Assembly: GCF_000003815.2 (NCBI RefSeq)
Contig: NW_023365698.1
Coordinates: forward strand, 64,001 to 128,000
Length of the DNA: 64,000 nt
From: Branchiostoma floridae
Lineage: Eukaryota; Chordata; Leptocardii; Amphioxiformes; Branchiostomatidae
Direction of reading: 5' to 3'
Shown: positions 56,876 to 64,000 of the stretch, piece by piece
Layout of the letters: each line of letters begins with the position of its first letter
Numbering within the stretch: position 1 is the stretch's first letter
Position numbers and translations under genes: made by a program
The notes under the pieces: model-generated
The model's database searches: none
The model's input: the letters and a program-made list of their open reading frames with translations, nothing else
Told to the model about the DNA's origin: nothing

Positions 56876-57689
56876 TTTTATCAATGTTCGATTAATGCTT
56901 TACATCTCCTTCTGCCACTAGAGCTTCCTCTCAGGTGCCAAGTAAAAAAACTCAAAAGTGGTTATATTCCACCACCTTTCATGGTCAAAAGTAGTTAGCA
57001 TAGCAGGGATGCACTTGTACAGAGTCACAGGCCTTGTCCTGACTCAGCCATTACGTGTTCTTAGCTTCCTTTAACGTTCTTTTTGTAAGGTTTATGATGT
57101 CCTGAAAGTAGAATTATGATAATACAACGACTAACAATAGTGCCTGGAATGTAAATACGCCAGGTAATTGTTGACCTCGGAACATCATCTAACGATATCT
57201 ACGTAGCTGTCACGTCACTCATGCCAGGTTCGTGCTGACGGATTCGACGTCAGTTAATTTGAGCAGTGGGTTTGAACAGTGGATAGAACAGAGGTTGAAC
57301 AGGGGTTGGATGGGGATGACGGTTTATACGTTGCCGTTGTTGCCGTCGCTGTTGCTGTTTCTTGGGATGTTTCCTACGTTGGAGTTCTTGCATTGATTAG
57401 CTGAGCATGCCGGGTGTGTGTTCTGTGTCAGTCTTCAAGGGTCATGTGACTCGTTTAAAACCAGAGTAGTTGGCTTTCTTGCTAACTCTTTTTTAAATGT
57501 CTTTTATATTGTCAAAATCCTAATTTGGATGATTTACCTAAATAATCACACAATTTCAACAAACCAGGCAAATCCGTAGCACAGCACAAAAGTGCAGCTC
57601 TGATTTTCAAATGATATTGTGGAAATCAGTGCTTATTTATTAAGAACATAACTTGCCACAGGGACTTCAATTGCATTATTACAACAAGG

Positions 57690-57698
57690 TATAAAAAG
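57690..57698 (+). promoter_or_regulatory. TATA box of the 57.8-kb gene start
   Basis: TATAAAAAG, 132 bp upstream of the ATG at 57822. A transcription start near 57720 would be expected. Confidence 0.4.
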
Positions 57699-57821
57699 TG
57701 ACCTGGTTTTATTTTCAAAATCGGATGTAAAATGAGGTGACCTGCGTTTGCTTGTTCGTTGACCTGCGAGTAGAGCGAAGCACTGTAGCTACCTCATACA
57801 GTATCCAAGCGAGCAACCAAC

Positions 57822-58105
57822 ATGTCCCTGGAAGTGGAAGCTATCTACGAGTAAGACAGTCTTCTTTAAAATTAGGATCCTTGTTCATAGCATAAGTCTC
57901 TCTCTGTCAATTAGTCTTTTCCAGACTATGACAAGCTACGCATAAGAACTAACTAGCATAAGTAGTTGGCAGCTATTGTCTAACACCACGATTCTTGTTG
58001 CATTTGTAAATCTTATTCAAAGGTTTTCGAATAAAATGCTCTTGAAACTCACAGCTGGGTATGAACTCGAACTCGAGCTGACTCCGTGTGAGCAGAATAG
58101 CAAGG
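57822..58105 (+). CDS. 5' end of an unidentified gene, two candidate exons
   Basis: Exon 57822-57850 encodes MSLEVEAIYE and ends in ...TACGA|GTAAGA. A second candidate, 58023-58105, has an ATTCAAAG acceptor and a CAAGG|GTAAAT donor; joined in phase it gives FSNKMLLKLTAGYELELELT then PCEQNSK. The phases agree (2 then 1). A TATA box lies upstream. No third exon was identified before the opposite-strand transposase relic. I do not recognise the protein; composition (alternating charged and hydrophobic) is coding-like. Moderate chance it is a true host gene broken by transposon insertion. Confidence 0.45.
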
Positions 58106-58817
58106 GTAAATATTCTTTAAAAAAAAATGAAGGATGGCCGTTAGAAACATCCGGCTAATGTCTGCATTCCTGGCCATCTGAGCTTCGTTCACATTGTGCC
58201 TTTTCAGACTAATGCTGAGGAAGGGAGCGGAAAAAGGAGAGGGGCGATGGAGGGGAAGGGGAAATATAGCTGTCAGATGAGGGTGGAGGAACTTAGGTTT
58301 CAGTCAGAATAGTCAGTAGAGCAAGGACTGCAATGTAGTAGAGATGGAAGGAATGTGGCATGCCTTAATGATAATGCAATGATTTCCAAGAGCACTAGCG
58401 CCTTTTTTATGCAGATTACCACGGTGCAAATAGAAGCGGGAGTTCTTTAGGTCGATCGTACCCTCTGGTACCAGCATTGACCATGTCGATGGTATCCTTG
58501 TTCTTGGTGATCTGCAGCACCCACCTGGTGCCTGCTGTCTAGCAGGTCCATCAACCCTGAATGGTGCATCCATCCTTTGAGTGCCTGCATGGATTAGATA
58601 TGTTTTATATACTAAAGAATATTGAAACACATTAATATAAAGAAATCCCACACTTATCTGATGAAAGTTTATTAACATACCGTCACAGACGATGGTGATT
58701 GGCTGGTTGCCGCAGATGTCACTACATAAGACCTATAGGAACAGACCCCGGAACAAACAAAAAATGTATTTGTTGTTGTGATTAATTGCTCCATATTATG
58801 TTCGTGACTGGGAATCT

Positions 58818-59521
58818 TTAAATGAAACATTGCGGCGGTAAAACAAAATGGTTATCTTTGTTTACACTACATTTACAGAAGATGAAAAAATCCGACGCTC
58901 GCGCCTTGTCCACAACAGCCTGGATTTTGGTCTTCTCACAGTTTTGGGTGATGACGGCGCGATTATTTGCGATGTTGTCCATGGCGCCCAGGGGCCAGTT
59001 GGCATTGAGATTGACAGTCTTCAGTTTGAAGATGGACATGTCGATCTTTTCCCTCCCTTCCATGGGCTCTGCTGCGTACTGGTCGGCGTAGTGGGTGACG
59101 AATTACTGCTTCAGTTCTTTCTTCAGCACATCGTTTACACACCCGTCGCAGTCCAGCGGCTGAAGTTCCCCCGTACATGTCGCGGGCACGTACACAGGGT
59201 GAATGTTGTTGTCCTTCAACTTCTGTAGCAGCGCGGGGCTGCGGTGTGCTTTGCACAAGTCAAAGATGGCGAAGGCCGACTGGTCTGGGAGTGTGAAAGC
59301 TTCTCGCTGAGCTGTCACGTACGAGATGATAATTTTGTCTGCATAGCGGTCCAATGTTGAAGCGTCGGACCAGTGGGTCTCGCTGTGGTGGATGTCCCAC
59401 TCATCCGGGAGTTAAACTTCTTCAGGTGACACGGTGTTGTTTTGCTTTGGAGCTGGCCTGCCAGGTTAATCGACAGTAGGGGGGCGATCTGCCGCTTGTC
59501 ATTCATACCTACGATAGGCAC
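58818..59521 (-). pseudogene. pogo/Tigger-like DDE_1 transposase C-terminal half, one stop and one frameshift
   Basis: Opens after a TTTCAAATTCAG acceptor with VPIVGMNDKRQIAPLLSINL then AGQLQSKTTPCHLKKF. After a frameshift near 59410 it continues PDEWDIHHSETHWSDASTLD, YADKIIISYVTAQREAF, IFDLCKAHRS, VYVPATCTGELQPLDC. An in-frame TAA follows at 59103-59105 (KELKQ-stop-FVTHYADQYAAEP), and the frame then stays open to 58818. The VGxNDKRQI start, FD (second catalytic Asp) and LQPLD (third acidic residue region) are DDE_1 superfamily hallmarks. The upstream HTH/CENP-B-like part was not found. Cut-and-paste DNA transposase, inactive copy. Confidence 0.8.
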
Positions 59522-59534
59522 CTGAATTTGAAAT

Positions 59535-60640
59535 AAAAAATAAGTAAAGGCACATAAGATTCGGGACATGCATACACGTTTGACAAGATGCACGGCATAG
59601 CAGCTGTGGCTGAAATGCGCAGCCGTTTACATAGATATTTACATATACATGCATACATACATACATACAAGTATACATTATACATACTTATGCAGAGAAT
59701 CACATGTTTCGTCGTGGCTCAGCCATCGCCTGTCCTTAGCTTCCTTCATGGTTCTAGATCTCGTCTTCAGGTCGTAAAAAATATAATTATATATGGTAAT
59801 CTAATGAATAACTTCAGTGCTTGAAATGTAAATACACGAGACAATGGTTGACGCACGTGGTTGACGAGGGGTACAGGGGCTACTGGGGGCGTGGGGGTGA
59901 GCAGGGTGGACAGCTGCAACAAAAACGATGGCCTAGACAACAGGGACAGTGGGTTGAACAGCGGCAGGAGAAGGTTGGCCTCTAGCATGCTGTTGTATTT
60001 ATCCTCCACTAATCAGTCGGCATTTACACGTATTTCAGCTAACAAGAACCGTATTACATGGATGCCTTAATTAACCTTATCGCATTCCGTCGATCGGCGG
60101 CAAGGGTGTGGAATGTAGAAAGCCGCTTGCATGGAATTTCTAAGTGGATTTCAATTCCACGATTGTTTGTACATTCTGACCCGAGAATGACTTTCAAACC
60201 AAAACCCATAGATTAGCCAATACTTGCTTTACGTCACAGGAAAAACTGCATGTGAGATGTGAGATAATAAAGAATTGCCATAAAAATATTTAGATGTACA
60301 CTAGCCATACAACTAAAAGGAGACCGTAAAAAGTAGTTTTATCATTGCATGTATGTGTGTATAACCACAAGTACCATCTACAATTGTGTGCTTTTAACTT
60401 ATTTCTACTATTTGTGCTGTTTAAGCTTTGTTATCCCTGTTTATTCTACATGTACGTAGATGGCGTAAACAAGTCAATGGTGACTCGTGCCCTCTTCTTG
60501 GGCGTGCTTAAGAGGAAGCTGGAATGCCTATTGTCCTGCCTGCAGACGTCGCTCTGTGGTTGGGGTTATCTGTTGTCCAATCGGTATGGCACTAGCGGTG
60601 TACAGTGTTGGAGTTGGCATTGTCACTATTAGCAAAGTGC
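59535..60640. other. no gene supported; (ATAC)n tract
   Basis: A TACATACATACATAC run lies at about 59640-59690. On the plus strand 60544-60620 follows a CTGCCTGCAG acceptor-like site and encodes a hydrophobic stretch (VVGVICCPIGMALAVYSVGV), but no partner exon is evident. Confidence 0.35.
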
Positions 60641-60643
60641 AAA

Positions 60644-61164
60644 CTAAAGGAAGCAACGAAATTGAGTGTGCAGTGAGCGCTGACAATTATCGTGTGGCTG
60701 GCCTGGAAGACGTCGCCTGGTGGTGGGGTGTTCCTTTGACACTCTGTAACACAAGGCTGTAGGGTGGGCAATGGCGTTTAACCCGCGGCTGATCTGGCTA
60801 ACGCGGTCGCCCGATGACGGGGGTGATCTGTTGCCCTCCCTGTGTGGCAGGGCTGGCACCTCGGAGAGAGTGTTGGTCTGAGTTGACACCTCGGTGGCGG
60901 TGCTGGTCCGGGCTGTGTGACACCTAGCTCGGAGGCGGTGCTGGTCTGGATGATCATCCAGACTGTCATCTCGGTAGAGACCCTCATCTGAGCTGTCATC
61001 TTGGTCGCTGTGCTCATCTGAGCTGTCGCTTTGGCAACTGAGCTCGTCTGAGCTGAGCTGGTGCACGAGCCTGGGGTTTCCACCACGGAAGAATTTGTCA
61101 GGTTCAAACCCCGACTCATTGATGGCGGCTCTAACTACACACTGCAGTGTGAAGTTGAAATTAG
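60644..61164 (-). CDS. unidentified gene, downstream exon with acidic repeats
   Basis: After a TTCCTTTATCAG acceptor the frame reads SNFNFTLQCVVRAAINESGF, EPDKFFRGGNPRLVHQL, then imperfect SSDE-rich repeats of about 9-10 residues (SDSSDEHSDQ, DDSSDEGLYR, DDSLDDHPDQ) and a low-complexity Thr/Ser tail to a stop at 60644. It begins with two bases of a split codon, matching the phase of the exon at 61559-61654. No family recognised. The acidic repeats suggest a nuclear or chromatin-associated protein or transposon-encoded protein; this is inference only. Confidence 0.45.
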
Positions 61165-61558
61165 CTGATAAAGGAAACATTGAAAAGAGCACATTATTTA
61201 AAATATGAGGTCTGTAAAAAAATCACACATGAGTAAAAACGTCAACGACCCTATTTTTTTTATTGTGACATAGCCTAGTGACTTCGGAAGACTAAAGCCT
61301 TTCGCAGTTAAAACCGATGATCACCGATATCTGACCTTTTCCCAAAATAGTTAACTTAATTTATTTTAATGATATGATAACCCATCTCCACAGCTTTGTT
61401 CAGTTGTTGAGTTACCCATGTTCCGACTAGGGACCGTTTACTGGACGGTAAGGTTACATTTTCTTTGTTTATTCATTGAACAATAATGGAACAGTAGAAA
61501 CATCATCTTATCACCTACCCAATACATGCACCACTAGGTCAGTTGCATAGTTCCTTAC

Positions 61559-61654
61559 ATTTTGCAACGCCGAAGTAGGTGCCGATGTCGGCAAAGTTGC
61601 CCACGATCACCTTTGAGTACCCGCAGTACTTGTTCCGGGAGGGAAGAATAGAAA
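61559..61654 (-). CDS. unidentified gene, upstream exon
   Basis: Bounded by a strong CATTTTTTTTAG acceptor and an AAAAT|GTAAGG donor. Encodes SILPSRNKYCGYSKVIVGNF then ADIGTYFGVAK. GC content and codon use contrast with the AT-rich flanks. Splicing to 61164 keeps frame. No homologue recognised. Confidence 0.45.
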
Positions 61655-62828
61655 CTAAAAAAAATGTTGAAGAAGAAATATAATAATTAAAGTACAGGAA
61701 GAAAAGGATATTAAAAAATATACACAATTACACCATGCAGTGAGTGCTCATGGTAAAAAAAAAAAATCAAACATCATAATGATTATATTTGATTTTCGCA
61801 CCGGCATTCAGATCTGATTTTGTTTGACGACATCCAACCTCCCTCAAAAAAAGGCGTCACACCAGCTCTCACTTGCTGTGGCTTTGGGCTGTTCTTGTAG
61901 TTAGAACAGGTTCATATCTGTTGTCTTTACCTTGACGAAGTCATGTTCCCACATCTCAACATAGTTGAACTTTTGTTTTATTAGTCAATCCTTACGTATA
62001 CGTTTAGTTTGGGCACACAACAAGACTCTAGCCAGAACTCTTATGAGTGATACTTCCTGATGCCGAAGTTAACTTGCTCTTTACACAACACAGAGTATCG
62101 TGTTACCCGGCTTCATGTGTTGTTTCAAAGTCAAAGAAATAAAGAGAAGTTCTTCTACTTCTGTTTTATTTGTCACATATTTCCCCTGATTTAGCAGGGT
62201 GTTCAGACTGCCTAACATACCATTACCCAGGACTCCAGCTTGTTATAGCTTTAGAGACGGTGTAACTATATGTGCATATTGCTCCTGAATTTCTTAAATT
62301 TAGGAACCTTTAGCTGACACCCCCTCTTGTAAAGAAGAATCGCACACACAAAGGCAAGGCAGTAGCTCATCAATGTAGTGTTCTCTTCTGAAACATATTC
62401 AATTCTCTTCAGAACCAGGGATGGTTTGGGAGCTTCTGGCTTTACCCGAGCTGCGAACTCATAGAGCCTCCGAAACTATACAATGGGCTCGAATGCAGGC
62501 GTCACGGTAGACGTGTTACAACCCAACCCTTGTACTCGGAGCAAAAGTCCCGCTATGACGCTCTTCAGCCCGCATTTATTCGCGTCGACATAGGGAAATG
62601 TAGTCATGACCTGGTCTTCTCGGAGAAGCTCTTACATCTGCTGTCTTAGACTGACGAGATTCCAAGCCTGGAGACTGTGTCCACTACTGCTTCGCAGCTG
62701 CAAAATGTCGGTAGGTTGGCCGAGAAAATATCACAGAACAAGGTGGCCAACTTTCCGACGTCCATCTTTCTCGTCACCCTAACCCCTCTCGTCTCTACTG
62801 TGCCTCTCGTCTCAACTGTGCCATGCCA

Positions 62829-63375
62829 TCAAAGAGGGTGTCCGTTCCGTCTAGATCTATAATGGCCCGTATTTTTCTTTAACATTATTACTGTCAGCTC
62901 CGATTTATTATAGGTCCTGTAGATCTCAGCCATTGTTTTTGCAAAGTTTGTATCACACCCTCTTCCGTTGTGCTCCTCAAAAGCACTGTGGATGGTGGAG
63001 AGTGTTTGGTGCATTCTGCAAAGCATGTCGTTGTTATTGGGTGAAACGAGACGTCGTGGTGGTGCGGACAGCACGCCTTCCCGGGCCCATGTGTTGACAA
63101 CCCCTTTCTTGAACGCCCATCTGATGGTACGATTAGGTTCCACAAGGCTAGAAAATCCCTCACAGGGACTGTCTGAGTGAATCCTCAAACCCTGGAGGTC
63201 TTGCCTAAAATGAACTGCCTTGTAGGAACACAAGATACTTGACGTGAGGGTGAACTGTCTTCAGTGCTGTGATAGTTTGGTGGAGGTCCAGCTCAGAGTA
63301 GGAAATTATTGATGATTGTGTCTTCTCCCAGAACAGACCGTCGAATAGAGGAATGGTGAAATGTTCAAACAGCAG
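62829..63375 (-). pseudogene. coding-like segment, function unknown
   Basis: From 63375 a frame reads FEHFTIPLFDGLFWEKTQSS, YSELDLHQTITALKTV, HPHVKYLVFLQG; after a frameshift near 63225 it continues QDLQGLRIHSDSPCEGF, TIRWAFKKGVVNTWARE, CDTNFAKTMAEIYRTYNKSE. It looks like decayed protein-coding sequence, perhaps of a mobile element, given its position among relics. No family assignment. Confidence 0.3.
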
Positions 63376-64000
63376 TCACTGGCTCCACTGGTTGCCTTTG
63401 TCTACTGATAGTCTCAGCGCAACCATCTATGATAGTTGGCAGGTGGTCCAAGACCGCTTCCTTTACGCATGATTTTCCCCAGTAGATAAACCGTGGTTGA
63501 TACGTCGATAGTCACCACAACCTCCTCCATCTTTGAGGGCCCCAATATTTGCATTCTTCTCCACTCCACATGACAGAATTTGAACTGGAATAGCATACGG
63601 TTACATGCTGCGTTGATTGTCACTTATCATGAAGATGACTTAGTGGCTGGCTGCCTTCCCTTTTTTTTAACACCTTTGATGTGTACTACTTAAGTTGATC
63701 CAGAAGCTTTCCTTGTTCTATATGATAATCCCTTCTTGCCAAATCTGATAGAATTTTCTTCGTTGTGTACAAAGTATCCACAAGAAGGATGTTGTGGAAT
63801 TTCCAAAGCTTTTCAACAGGCATTGCTGTTTGCAACTCGGTTCTATCTGCATGTGATGCCAAAGAATACAGAAAATGTAATGTTTGATGAACAACTTTGG
63901 AGATGCATAGTCAATACTGATCATAAAATGTTTTAGGTGACTAGTGGGACATACGCACGTGAAGAAAAAATTGCCCTTGACGCTGATTTCGACCCATAAG
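63376..64000. other. unresolved window end
   Basis: Minus strand near 63480-63600 has a short coding-like frame (FCHVEWRRMQILGPSKMEEV), and an alternative frame on the same strand is equally plausible. I cannot decide, and no repeat boundary is visible. Confidence 0.2.

Overview
This is eukaryotic, metazoan DNA: two recognisable multi-exon genes with GT-AG introns, a fragment of a third, and very abundant, diverse transposable-element debris. The proteins are animal and deuterostome-like (a CYP20A1 orthologue, an ST6GALNAC1/2-type sialyltransferase, RNA polymerase II subunit RPB11). Short introns, tRNA-derived SINEs ending in a TCACTCAGGTGAAAAT block and the mix of LINE, hAT-like, CACTA-like and pogo-like relics fit a lancelet (Branchiostoma) best, but the species is inferred, not shown. 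Two 100-base N gaps (6801-6900 and 46931-47030) mark a draft assembly.

Layout: 1-2895 is the 5' part of a minus-strand LINE (ORF1 with zinc knuckles, ORF2 endonuclease and the start of the reverse transcriptase). 5888-13021 (+) is a complete 13-exon cytochrome P450 20A1-like gene whose splice phases all match (471 aa), with SINEs and a hAT-type MITE in its introns. 14400-20600 is repeats: copies of one ATGCAAAT-rich dispersed family, a possible LTR with a primer-binding site, and a 2.29-kb element with 47-bp terminal inverted repeats. 20900-22300 holds a scattered 18-bp motif and a MITE. 23159-25102 (+) carries an internal exon and the last exon of POLR2J (RPB11), with a ~70-bp minisatellite where the middle exons should lie. 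25700-36600 is mobile-element debris: LINE tails, a composite element of about 3.3 kb, MITEs, a nested inverted-repeat structure enclosing a RecQ-like helicase fragment, and purine/pyrimidine foldback DNA.

37835-44627 (-) is a complete 7-exon type II membrane sialyltransferase gene (394 aa). Its intron 5 holds an inverted copy of the composite element, and a foldback MITE begins 29 bp after its stop. 44700-50700 is gene-poor, with long GT/GA microsatellites, an inverted repeat that coincides with an assembly gap, a perfect hairpin and a 139-bp tandem repeat.

50700-64000 holds decayed transposon and helicase genes: a CACTA-like transposase C-terminus (+), an SF1-helicase-like relic (-), two LINE RT fragments and a pogo/DDE_1 transposase with one stop and one frameshift (-). 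It also holds two exon sets I cannot name: a TATA-led gene start at 57.8 kb (+) and a phase-matched exon pair at 60.6-61.65 kb (-).

The host genes are not a functional cluster. The strongest structural stories are the invasion of host introns by repeats, the paired inverted composite elements, and the POLR2J locus whose middle exons appear replaced by a minisatellite.
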